A DNA stretch of 64,000 nucleotides from Bugula neritina (Eukaryota; Bryozoa; Gymnolaemata; Cheilostomatida; Bugulidae), in assembly GCA_964035545.1 (NCBI GenBank), contig OZ037766.1:15950722-16014721 (forward strand), in the 5' to 3' direction. Position numbers and translations under genes: made by a program. Shown here one piece after another: positions 24,601 through 37,460 of the stretch (within the stretch, counting starts at the first letter, position 1; every line of letters begins with the position of its first letter). The notes below the pieces were generated by a model. That model worked only from the letters and a program-made list of their open reading frames with translations. It did not search any database and was not told the DNA's origin.

Positions 24601-27600
24601 AACGGAGATGTGGCGAAAGTTGAAGAACTGATTCAGACTAAGGAAGCTGATCCTAACGGCGTGTTTGTTGGTCACACAGCTCTGCAGGCAGCTGCTCAGA
24701 ATGGACATGCAGAGGTGTGTCTGCTCCTGGGAATTTCATAGTGTTTTATGAGTTTTCTTGTTTGTTCAGTGTGTTCTACAGCGATAAGCATTGCGTGGAT
24801 ATATTACACAATTGTTGTCCGAAACTTTCCAGTATAATTTGACGACTTAAGTTTTCAGTTTATTGGCCATTTACTTGGCTATTAACACTTGTTGCAGCAC
24901 CCTTAACCATACATTTGCGTTGCAGGTGGTGAGAGTTTTGGTTCGTAATGGCTGTGACTTGGAAATAGAAGACAAGGATGGGGACCGGGCAATACACCAC
25001 TCAGCATTTGGAGATGAGTCGGGGGTTATAGAACAGCTGCATGCTGGAGGAGCGGATCTCAATGCTAGAAACAAGAGAAGACAAACCCCACTTCACATTG
25101 GAGTAAACAAAGGTTAGCCGATCCCATTCATTCTTCAATCATTAGTTAATGTAGCCAATAAGGTTCTTGGAAAAAGCAGTTTAGAGTAATTGTCTTATCC
25201 AAGTTAAGCTCATCCACTTGTTTGATTAGCTTACATGAAATGATAGCACATATTGGATAACAAGTCAGTAGATGCCTATACATGATTGCATGTATAGGTA
25301 TAGTATATGCAGGTCTTAGCTTACATAGGTTTATAGCCACCACCCCTGTGAGAACCCCTGACGGAAAGGGGGTTTCTATTGCGTCAAAGGAGCAATTATC
25401 ACTGAATGCCCTTCTTAACATCACTGATATTCAAAGGGCTGACCTTGTGTAAGCCAGAGCTCTAACTTTTAAACCACATCTTATTATATACACATCATAG
25501 TATATATTTATCTGATTTTCTAATGTTTAGGTCACATGTCAGTAGTCAAGACTCTGCTAGAAGTTGGATGTCATCCCAGTCTACAGGATGCTGAAGGGGA
25601 CACGCCCCTTCACGATACAATCAGTAAGAAGAGAGACGACATGCTTTCTGTTCTTCTCGATTACAACGCAGATGTGACTATTACAAATAATAATGGATTC
25701 AATGCCATTCATCATGCAGCACTGCGAGGTCAGTTTGTTCTCCATCAATTAGCTAGCTTGCATATCAGTAAGGCATCAGTTTATTCTCTTTTATTTGTAA
25801 GGAATAACTACACGCTATAATATAAAATATCAGCTTTAATTTATAAGTTTAGAAGTCATGCTCAATCCTCCCTTTATTGCCTTACAACTGAATGTTACTC
25901 TCATAGAATAAGTTTTAATGGCCGCCACGTATTTTCGGAGATTTAACTGTCATCTTGTTATTGTGCTAGGTAATCCTTCAGCCATGAGGACCATACTAAC
26001 CAAATGTACAAGGAAGTGGGTGGTAAATGAGAAAAAGGATGATGGCTATACCGCCCTCCATTTAGCATCACTAAATAACCATGTGGAGGTAAATTTAAGC
26101 ACTGTCCCCTCTAGTACATTCGATAATGCGTCTGGAGTCATCTAAAGTTATGTGTTTACAAACAAATTAAATCATTATAATCAGGTGATGAGTATACTGA
26201 TCTAAGTGGAGTTATACTATACTAAGTTGTACTGCAAATAGTGTTAAGGTATCTGCGAGTCGAGCAATATCTATTAGGAGTTGTCTTACGTATATAGGAT
26301 GTTTGTAGGTTGCCGATCTCTTGGTGAAAATTGGGGAGGCAAATGTAAATGTGCAGAATATAAACTTACAGACCCCTCTTCACCTTGCTGTAGAGAGACT
26401 CCACACACAGATAGTCAGGTAAATATCTCACACACAGATAGTCAGGTAGATATCTCATACATACAGATAGTCAGGTAACTGTCTCACACACAGATAGTCA
26501 GGTAGATATCTCACACACAGATAGTCAGGTAAATATCTCATACAGATAGTCAGGTAAATATCTCACACACAGATAGTCAGGTGAATATCTCATGCATACA
26601 GGTAGTCAGGTAAATATCTCACATACAGATAGTCAGGTAAATATCTCATGCACACAGATAGTCAGGTAAATATCTCACACACAGATAGTCAGGTAACTGT
26701 CTCACAAACAGATAATCAGATAACTGTCTCACAAACAGATAGTCAGGTAAATATCCCACACACAGATAGTCAGGTAAATATCTCACACACAGATAGTCAG
26801 GTAAATATCTCATGCATACAGATAGTCAGGTAACTGTCTTATGCATACAGGTAGTCAGGTAAATATCTCATGCATACAGATAGTCAGGTAAATATCTCAC
26901 ACTCAGATAGTCAGGTAGATATCTCATGCATACAGGTAGTCAGGTAAATATCTCATGCATACAGATAGTCAGGTAACTGTCTCACACACAGATAGTCAGG
27001 TAGATATCTCACACACAGATAGTCAGGTAAATATCTAATACAGATAGTCAGGTAAATATCTCACACACAGATAGTCAGGTGAATATCTCATGCATACAGG
27101 TAGTCAGGTAAATATCTCACATACAGATAGTCAGGTAAATATCTCATGCACACAGATAGTCAGGTAAATATCTCACACACAGATAGTCAGGTAAATATCT
27201 CACACACAGATAGTCAGGTAACTGTCTCACAAACAGATAATCAGGTAACTGTCTCACAAACAGATAGTCAGGTAAATATCCCACACACAGATAGTCAGGT
27301 AAATATCTCACACACAGATAGTCAGGTAAATATCTCATGCATACAGATAGTCAGGTAACTGTCTTATGCATACAGGTAGTCAGGTAAATATCTCATGCAT
27401 ACAGATAGTCAGGTAAATATCTCACACTCAGATAGTCAGGTAGATATCTCATGCATACAGGTAGTCAGGTAAATATCTCATGCATACAGGTAGTCAGGTA
27501 ACTGTCTCACACACAGATAGTCAGGTAGATATCTCACACACAGAGAGTCAGGTAACTGTCTCACAAACAGATAGTCAGGTAAATATCTGACTCACAGATA

Positions 27601-30547
27601 GTTAGGTAGATATCTCATGCATACAGATAGTCAGGTAACTGTCTCACAAACAGATAGTCAGGTAACTGTCTCACACACAGATAGTCAGGTAAATATCTCA
27701 TGCACAGATAGTCACGTAAATATCTCATGCACACAGATAGTCAGGTAAATATCTCATGCATACAGATAGTCAGGTAAATATCTCACACACAGATAGTCAG
27801 GTAAATATCTCACACACAGATAGTCAGGTAAAATGTTTTATAAGTATGTTACATACGAAGACAATTAGGTAAATCTGTTATATATACAGGTGATAAAGTA
27901 AAATATTGTAAACTTGTAACTGAAAGTTATGGTTAAATTTGGATGTAGATCATAGCCCATGTGTTTTACACCATAGTATTTACAATTATTTATTTATTTG
28001 CTAATTTTATTTACAATTAATAATTGCGTGCATAAATCACTTATTTGGCTTTGCTACTCGTGCAACATTATCATTTCAGGAAGTAGATGATAAAATGTAT
28101 TAATGAAGTTGGCTTTTTAGTGATACTAACGTTGTGGAACTGTAGCATATCTACTTCTCAGCATGAGTTAGCAATCCTACCCTACATTAACATTTTCCAG
28201 TGTTTTTTTAAGTTCATTCGCTGGGGAGCTATACTTGTATAATAATGTATAAATTGTAATTATTTTTGATAAAGATATGTGTTTTTGTAATAGATACTTG
28301 TATATATTCAAAATACACTAAATGTTGCCCTCATACTGCCAACAGGTTGCTAGTGAAAAAGAAAGCCAATCTGAACATAGCAGATAAAGATGGTGACACA
28401 CCACTGCATGAAGCCCTCCGGAACCATACATTATCTCAACTTAGACAACTACAAGACCTCCAGGATATTGGCAGGGTAATCACTATCACAAGTATACGTA
28501 TTGTGTGTGTGCAGTGTGAATGAGGGTATGGGGAGAGATGTGGTGTATGGTATACTGAAATATTCAGGTAAACTATGACTAACTTGTGTTTAGTGCTCTT
28601 TTTCCAACCAAGTAGCTATTCATTATTGTTTTATTGCTTGAAGCAATTATGGAGTGTAATGAGGGGATACATATATATCATACTTATATGTATGTTTTTA
28701 TAGCTGCATTTGAAATTCAATTTTCCAACTCTTTTGAGTTCTATTCATGATTAAGTGTTACCTATTACTAAATACTAGATTTTATTGTTTGAAATTTTTG
28801 CATTAGTACAGGCAGTATTTAATTTTTTTGTATGAGATATCATATAAATTTTGTAAAGTGAAATGAAGCTTGTAAGAATTTTATTTTGTGAAAGACACAT
28901 TGGCCTAAACACTCAAGCCAAACTTGAGTCGATTCTACATTCTATCTAATGTGTGTTGGTAGTCACTTTTGCTGCTACTGCAGATTGGATTGAGCTTACA
29001 AGGGCCAGAAAAGAGATCTTCGAGTGGCTCTATTGCTTGCTTTCTGGCCGCTAATGGGGCTGACCTAAACCTAAAGAACAAGAAGGACCAAACACCCCTA
29101 GACTTGTGTCCTGATCCTAATCTTTGCAAAGCCTTAGCCAAATGTTTTACTGATAGGAAGAGGTACCACGAAGCACTCTAATATAAATCTAGTTTCTTAT
29201 TGTTATTTCCTGATCAACTGTAGCACACATGTGTATACTAATGACTAACTAATACGCTTGTTGATGTTTCAGTCCAGTGATGTCTAACACCATGCCAGTC
29301 TTCTCCTCATCTTCAGAGAGCAATGACTCACTCAACGAGTGCATTGTCTGCTCTGACGCCAAGAGAGACACTCTGTTTTCACCCTGCGGTCATGTGACCA
29401 CCTGCTCTCAATGTGCTCCGAGAGTCAAGAAGTGTTTCATCTGCAAGCAGTCAGTGCAGAGCCGCTCTCTAATAGAGGAGTGCATCGTTTGCTCTGAGCG
29501 ATTAGCCAACTGTCTGTTTAAGGTGTGTGTTAGTCTGTCTGTTAGTCTGTCAGTATGTGGAGGTCAGTATCCATTTGTTAACCAATCGCAGCAGTTTCGT
29601 TTTTGTGTAGTTGTCATACAGTTTTTCTGTTGATTCTCTTTGCTGTGAGATGATGTGTGAAATTGTTGCGCCTTATCCCAATTGAGATTATTTCTGTGTT
29701 TTCAAATTGTTTTGCTCAATATCCATAACCTTTTTCAGCCATGTGGTCACATGTGTGCATGTGACGGGTGTGCCAGGCTCATGAAGAAATGCGTTCAGTG
29801 CAGAGAGACCATAGCAGAGACCGTACCATTTATAGTGTGTTGCGGCGGTGATGAAGCCCCTCAATCTCAAGCAAATAACAAATCTGTAGGAAGTCAGGTT
29901 ATGAACAATGGAAGAAAGCACAAGGTAAGTCAATTTAACAAGTTTTAAATAATTTTTTAAATCATCATCTCAGTAATCACTGTCTTATCATTAATAACAT
30001 GCTAGTTAACTTTTTCATCAGCATGTGAGATTATTTTGCCTTCTGTGCAGTTTTTATATTGCATCTATATAATGGATCTGTATAGGTTGTGTAAATTAAA
30101 GCATCTAGTAGCATTGACAGAATATATCTGTTTGGTTTTAATTTTATTATGAAGATCTACAACCAAATAGCTGGTCTTACAACATCTGGTTTTCAAAATG
30201 CATTTCTCCTCTGTTTCATAACATTATATGAAACAGAGCAAGTTGTAATGTTCTTTCACATGTTGCTACTGGGGTAGCTTGATGATCACGACTGTCGTAC
30301 TTTACAGGTCATCAACAGTGACAATGTGTTTCTAAATGAGAATGAAACTGAAGTCACACACAATATTTTGAAATTGACCCAACAATTGAATGATATAAAA
30401 GAGCACACAAGCTGCCCAGTCTGTATGGATAGAATGAAGAATATGGCATTTATGTGTGGCCATGCCACTTGCCAACTGTGTGGTGACAGGTTGACTGAGT
30501 GCCCTATATGTAGAAAACCAGTAGAAAAACGCGTATTGCTTTACTAG
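18661..30547 (+). CDS. MIB1: Mind bomb E3 ubiquitin ligase (MIB1 type), complete, 15 exons
   Basis: An E3 ligase that ubiquitinates Delta/Jagged ligands in signal-sending cells and drives their endocytosis, so Notch can be activated. Exons: 18661-19321, 19858-19985, 21722-21876, 22974-23152, 24066-24311, 24566-24714, 24926-25112, 25531-25728, 25970-26088, 26309-26418, 28346-28475, 28984-29162, 29273-29522, 29739-29924, 30308-30547. Phases agree throughout, giving 1038 residues (human MIB1 about 1006). Domains in order: MIB/HERC2 domain (about 15-80, [17 protein letters not shown]), ZZ zinc finger (about 90-135), second MIB/HERC2 ([13 protein letters not shown]), two REP repeats ([21 protein letters not shown]), about eight ankyrin repeats (e.g. 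[12 protein letters not shown]), then three RING fingers. RING1 is CIVCSD...PCGH, RING2 spans the exon 13/14 junction, and RING3 ends [15 protein letters not shown] at the stop, as in MIB1 proteins. ATG 18661 was preferred over upstream non-ATG codons. Exon 11 to 12 lacks the short Trp-containing segment I recall in vertebrate MIB1 between the ankyrin repeats; it may be an unrecognised small exon or a real loss. Confidence 0.96.
21420..21600 (+). mobile_element. tRNA-derived SINE
   Basis: A pol III-like head: A-box-like GGTTTAGTGGTTAG near 21430 and B-box-like GGGTTCAAATCCCG near 21475, followed by GTGATGTCAGAAAG. It lies in a MIB1 intron upstream of exon 3. The tail differs from the other SINEs of the window, so it may be a separate subfamily. 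It is not a tRNA gene: no complete cloverleaf or acceptor stem was seen. Confidence 0.6.
22498..22965. repeat. 26-bp tandem array, each unit with a TGACTCA site
   Basis: About 18 tandem copies of a 26-bp unit (CTCTGATGACTCATGTAGCT plus GTATAC). Sixteen keep a perfect TGACTCA heptamer, one reads TGACCCA and the last reads TGAGTCA. TGA(C/G)TCA is the AP-1/bZIP consensus. The array ends only about 10 bases before the acceptor of MIB1 exon 4 (22974). Confidence 0.9.
25325..25485 (-). mobile_element. Degenerate SINE, minus orientation
   Basis: This matches the 3' half of the SINE family seen at 38342, 59887 and 62187: TTTATAGCCACCACCCCTGT, GAGAACCCCTGACGG, GAGCAATTATCACTGAATGC, CTTCTTAACATCACTGAT. 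The tRNA-like head is decayed. It lies in the MIB1 intron between exons 7 and 8. Confidence 0.65.
26395..27832. repeat. 25-29-bp minisatellite built on the exon 10 / 5' splice site of MIB1
   Basis: About 50 tandem copies of CACACACAGATAGTCAGGTA plus AATATCT and variants (GTAGATATCT, GTAACTGTCT; CATGCATACAGATAGTC). The first copy is the functional end of MIB1 exon 10: the exon's last codons (His-Thr-Gln-Ile-Val-Arg) are CACACACAGATAGTCAG and are followed by the donor GTAAAT at 26419. Nearly every later copy repeats the coding end and the donor together. A higher-order repeat is visible: the block near 26648-26840 recurs near 27146-27365, an offset of about 500 bases. Confidence 0.93.
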
Positions 30548-32033
30548 TTGCTGTTTATAGTAACTTTAGTAGCTTTAATTGTAGTGATGAAGTATGATAC
30601 GTTTTCTATATGTTTATCATTAAAAAAGCTTTTATTTTAGTATTAGGAAAATCTGCATGTCATAATTGTTACGCCATAATAGTCTTGATTGAAAGTTATT
30701 TGAAGAACACGTCACACTGCTAAGGGCTTCCTGGCGTAGGTTTTAGCTTAAATAGCTTTATTTTAATGAATAATAATAATAATTTTGTTAAGAAATTTCA
30801 CACTTTGGTATAACATTATTGTTACATCCAAGTATTTATTTGATATTAATAAATTATTGAATTATTGCACCTGCATAGTTTTATGTATGCTATCTGATGC
30901 ACCTAACTAGTGTCAAGACATACAAAGACATGTAAGCCAGCCTAAAAAAGACCTGCAAGACAAAAATAAATTATATATTGAAGCTGCGAATATTAGTTTC
31001 ATCTGACAGCATTATTTTCAAGGGTGAAATTCAGCTTGACTAGCTCTTTTGCATGGCAGGTTTTTTTTTACAATAATTATTTTATTTTTCAATATTGAGA
31101 ATCGAGTTTTGAGACCTTTAATCATCAACAGACAAATTGGATAAATTTCCTGTTTAGTATAAAATGGTGGATGTTAAACAGTATGATCTGTGACATGCTT
31201 GTATAAAATAAACCTAAGGCTCAGTATACCTCAATTTGGTTTCATAATTTTTCCATATAATATATTGTGTGTGCTGTTCAGTTATATGTGAAACTATGTT
31301 TATGGCATTAAAGCTTCGTGTAAAATATCACCAGTTTGCTGGTCATGTTGAATATCCAACTGCAATAAAAGGCATCGTCAGTTTTTCTGCAATCATTTTT
31401 CTCGCATGCATATTGTTTGATTTTAAATATGGATAGACTGAGTGTTGAACTTTTAGCCAACAAACTGCTTAAATTTATGAATAATAAAGTAAAATATTGG
31501 CCTTATTTTAACATCAGATTCATCACTGCTTCATGTGTGAATACAATTTCCAAATGGCATCTCATAATATAATAATATAATATATAATAATATATTCAAT
31601 GTTTACAGCGACAGCAGTACATTAAGTTTTATTGCCTTTTGGCACAATACAATTATACAGAAGATCATCTTAATTGTTTCTGGTTAGCTAAAATACAGTC
31701 ATCCATGAATATAATATTAATTAATGTTATGCATGCACATGGCAAAGTGTTCATGTAGCATTTTACTCACTTCACAATTGGCTTTATTTGTTAAACTTGC
31801 AGACTAAGAAAGAATCAAATAAACATGCAATACAATCTATATAAGAAAGGCAAAACATCATAGCCAAACTCAAACAACCTAATTAGTAGAACTTTGATGA
31901 AAGTATTCACCTTATGATTTTTTTAATGAACAATAAACAAAACAAACACACCACAACCAACCAGTTCGTTAATATCTATATATTCATCCACTGCGTGTAT
32001 AGCTGTCAAATACCCTCTCATTAATTTCCTTAT
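30548..32033. other. Intergenic, tail-to-tail between MIB1 and the first OTU gene
   Basis: Probable 3' UTR and polyadenylation region of MIB1 (AATAAA-type motifs near 30848 and 31206) and of the minus-strand gene ending at 32034. AT-rich; no coding exon recognised. Confidence 0.5.
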
Positions 32034-35000
32034 TTAAATAAGCACTGGCTCAACTCCGCAGTTTTCAGGATACCCGTCCCTCTTCTCAGGAGAAATTCTT
32101 TCAAGTTTTCCACCAGTGAGAGTTTGAGAGGAGTTATGGCCACAATTGTTACAATATAGCTTCAAAGTGTTTGAACTAGTGGGATGCTCTGGAACACTGT
32201 GTGGTGCCGTTGCTGGAGCTCTGTAGGTGTCATGATTGATCACCCACTCTACCGGAACACTGATTTTTAATGGAATTTCTTGCTTTTTCTTACCCAGTGC
32301 TTGACATATCGTAGACTCAGGACCAGTAATTTGTTCAGATAGGACTGTGTGACCTGGTAATAACACTTTCAAGTTGCATGCATAAAGCCATTTTATATGT
32401 TACACAGCACACACAGTCAATATGAAATTGTCATACTTGGCATTTTTTTTAACAAATATAAAACAATGAATGTTATTTTTTTAAAACACGCAATTTTTTA
32501 ATGAAGATTTACATGAATAGCCAATATGAGCTTCATTTATATATATATTATATTCATTCAGCTATTTTACTGTATTTTCAGTCAAAAGTTATCTTGTTTG
32601 TTTGATTTAGCAAATGAATGTTTAAGTAATATCTCAGCATGTTTTATGCTATAGAATAATTGTTTATATACCATACTAATAATCAACGCTACAAATCATA
32701 AGCATACCTTGCTCAATTTCCAACGTTAAGCGTTTGTTCTGGGTTTCCCTGCTAATCAGATCTCTTGCTCTCTCCTCTGTTTTGTTAACACCAGTCTCCA
32801 GTACAAGTCTAGGATTGTATTGCCAAGCGCCATCATCACAATGTTTATACTTTACAGGTAATAGTGAACAAACTATATTTTTAGCATTGTCAAAACCTGA
32901 AGAAGCGTTTAATTTCCATGAATCAGCAACCTCTCTGTTTACATCAGTTTCATGAGTTACAATGTTAGGTCTTTTTACATCCGTCTCTAGTACAAGTTTA
33001 GGATCATACTGCCAAGAATCTATACAAGTTTGTTGTTTAGTAGGTGATAAGGAACGAGATCGAGTTTTACATTTCTCCAATGCCAATGCATCACTATTGG
33101 CAGGTGGCCAAGTGTCTTCCAGATAGTGATATTTCTTTGGGGTCATAGAGCGTGACCTCTCCTGTACATTTGATTCAAACACCAGCTTCGGATTATTCAT
33201 CCAGCTTACACCTTCACAGCTCTTAATACTCATATCTTCGTTTTCTTCACATTTCATAAAAATTGGACTACATTTAGTTGGATACTCTTTGCTAGAGGGT
33301 TTGTATTTTTCATCAAAGTTGCTACCTGAATGCTTAGCTGGAAGTTTAAACAACTTTTTATACTGCTCGTCATATCGCTTCCACCCATCATCACAGCTAT
33401 TCATTTGAGATCGCATAGCAAAACAGTTTGCACTTCTTTTTCTTATCAGTGAAAAGCTAGGAATACTTTGACATTCACTAAGATATTGTTGCCATTTCTT
33501 ATCAAAGTCACCTTTTCGGGAAGAGTTGTATGAAGAGTTTTTATTTTCAGATTCAAATACTAGATCTGGATTTTTTGTCCAGCTTTTATCTGATGAATTC
33601 TTTAAAGGTTGCTGTGATTGAAATTTTGGAGCGTTTTCAAAACAATGTTTTGCTTTGCTTTCGTACTTTTCAGCTGTTGTGATGTTGCATTTTGGTGACA
33701 CAGGAATTTTATTTTTAGTCTCAAAAACGAGTTCAGGGTTACGTTCCCAGTCATCCAAACAAGTGCTAATTTGAAGTACTCGTGGTGCATTCTCACATGG
33801 CAGCGTATTTTCTATTATAGTCTTTTCTTCTTCTATGCATGTCTCTTCTGTAAAATCTTAAAAATAAATAAATATTGTATATGCTCTGCTGATACTTATT
33901 TCCGTTTGATTTTAGTGATGTAAAATACATATTTCATAGATCTGTTAAAAAACTAAGAGCAGGGATGAGTAAAGTAAAAGCATTGGTTTATAATGGTGTA
34001 GTGCATGATAACTTTGTGGATAGATTAATGCCCTCAACATAAATGTCTATGGCATGCAGTGACCGTACTCAGAATTTTAAATCTTATTACTTTTTTCTCT
34101 AAAGCTTTAATGATAAACATTGAGTATGTACAGTGTTTACTTAGCAGTTATTAAATTAAGATGAAAGCAGAAATTTCAGCAGTGTTTTAATAAGCAGCTG
34201 AAAATGCGCATTAATTTAAATCTAAATACAGCGTTATAAAAACAATCATCCAATATATAATTTTTACTGGCAAATGCACTCATAAAATTAGTATTACTAC
34301 TCAATTATAATAACACTGCTAAGTTTTTACAATCACTCGAGTACAGATACTTTAGTCTATTATAATATATTACATATTTTATTTAGTTGGTCACTTCTAA
34401 AATAATTCTGGGTGCATCTGATAAAAATTTAGGCTACATGATGAAGCATTTAAAACAAAATTTTTTGGAGTGTGATAATTTGTTTAAAAAGATAAAAGAT
34501 TTGATATAAGAGGCTAAAAATATGCAGGCTCAAAAGTGTTGTTGGTCTTACTGTATAAAGTTTGTATAAAACTCTTTTATTGCTTAAACAATAGAATTTT
34601 ATAAGCATTTCAATTTTCTGTGTTAAAATTTATATAACTAAACATTAATATTTTATCTAAAGATACCGTTTAAAGCATGCAAAGTACACACTCCCTTTTA
34701 ATTACACTGGATAAAATAACTTCTTTTTATATCCATAAAACGATAGTAAGCCTGATCTCTACTCTTGCATTTAACTGTCAAGTATTAAACGTATAAACAT
34801 AATTTTGCTAACCTTTTAGTTTTGTAGAATGGTATTCATTAGCTATTGAGCTTTCAACAATGACAATATCTCTGCAGCTGATGGTCTTGCCATTATTAGG
34901 AAACTCTATCCTTGGATTTTTGTCTCTGATGACCACTATCTTAGTGTTTAGAGCATCACTGAGTATAGCAATAAACTGGTACTGATAGCATGAGTTCCAG

Positions 35001-35572
35001 TAGTACTGCTTTTCTAATTTCATGATCTCTTCTTTCCATTTTGCTAACTTTTTCTTATTATTCTTTTCTTTAAGGTAATTTTCTGAATTAGCCATGCCAG
35101 TGTTCACTGTCATTGCTCTTAGGCTATCCTGCGTTAAACTAGGGTCACACAGTTGACGTGCCACACTTTCAAAAAAGCTGTTGCTGTTCTGAGGCACTTT
35201 GTCTAGACAGCGATTTAATCGATTTAGCTGTAGTTCAACGCTCATGCACTGAACCCCTACAAAATTTGCATCGCGTTTATGTTATTGAAGCTCTTGTAAA
35301 TGCAACATGGTAAACCATTAGATCAGGAAATTATTAGAATTTAGTCTAATAGTAATAGTGTGGCATTCAAAATTTTTTAACAAAACAAAATTTGCACCCC
35401 ATAATATAATAACCATTCCAGTTATTTAAATTTATTAAAACGCTTTCTGCAAAATATTTTTCTATTTTGTCAACAAAGGATTAGAATATTAATTAATTTT
35501 GATGAAAATGTTGACTTGGTGCAAATATTCACCTTCTTCAGGCACAGTGTTCAGGAAAGGTTCTCCCGCCAT
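32034..35572 (-). CDS. OTU-like pseudo-protease with W-x-x-N-P repeat tail
   Basis: Four exons: 35572-35533 (ATG, MAGEPFLNTVPEEG), 35256-34813, 33856-32708, 32353-32034 (stop TAA). All introns are phase 1; the product is 650 residues. Exon 2 encodes an OTU-type domain by comparison with its neighbours (SFFESVARQL, IVVIRD, DIVIVESS). The catalytic signature is broken: the cluster's N/D-G-N/D-C-L-F reads NSNSFF here (Cys to Ser), and the C-terminal His is Glu (ANEYHST against DHYHS in a paralogue). It is therefore expected to be inactive as a cysteine protease. Exon 3 has at least five copies of a motif W-x-x-(N/D)-P-x-L-V-(F/L)-E-(S/T) (e.g. DDWERNPELVFET, KSWTKNPDLVFES, DSWQYDPKLVLET) plus SRSMTP and SRSLSP motifs. 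The last exon has a CNNCGH pair. The W-x-x-N-P motif family is not recognised; a repeated short binding motif in a disordered tail is inferred. Confidence 0.75.

Positions 35573-37460
<1,888 letters not shown>

Noticed and set aside
26648-27358. Open frames with repeated HTDSQVNIS on one strand and RYLPDYLCV on the other
   Set aside because: Products of the intronic minisatellite, not in the MIB1 frame and without start context.
26395-27832. CRISPR-like array
   Set aside because: Direct tandem copies without unique spacers, in an animal gene; it is a minisatellite.
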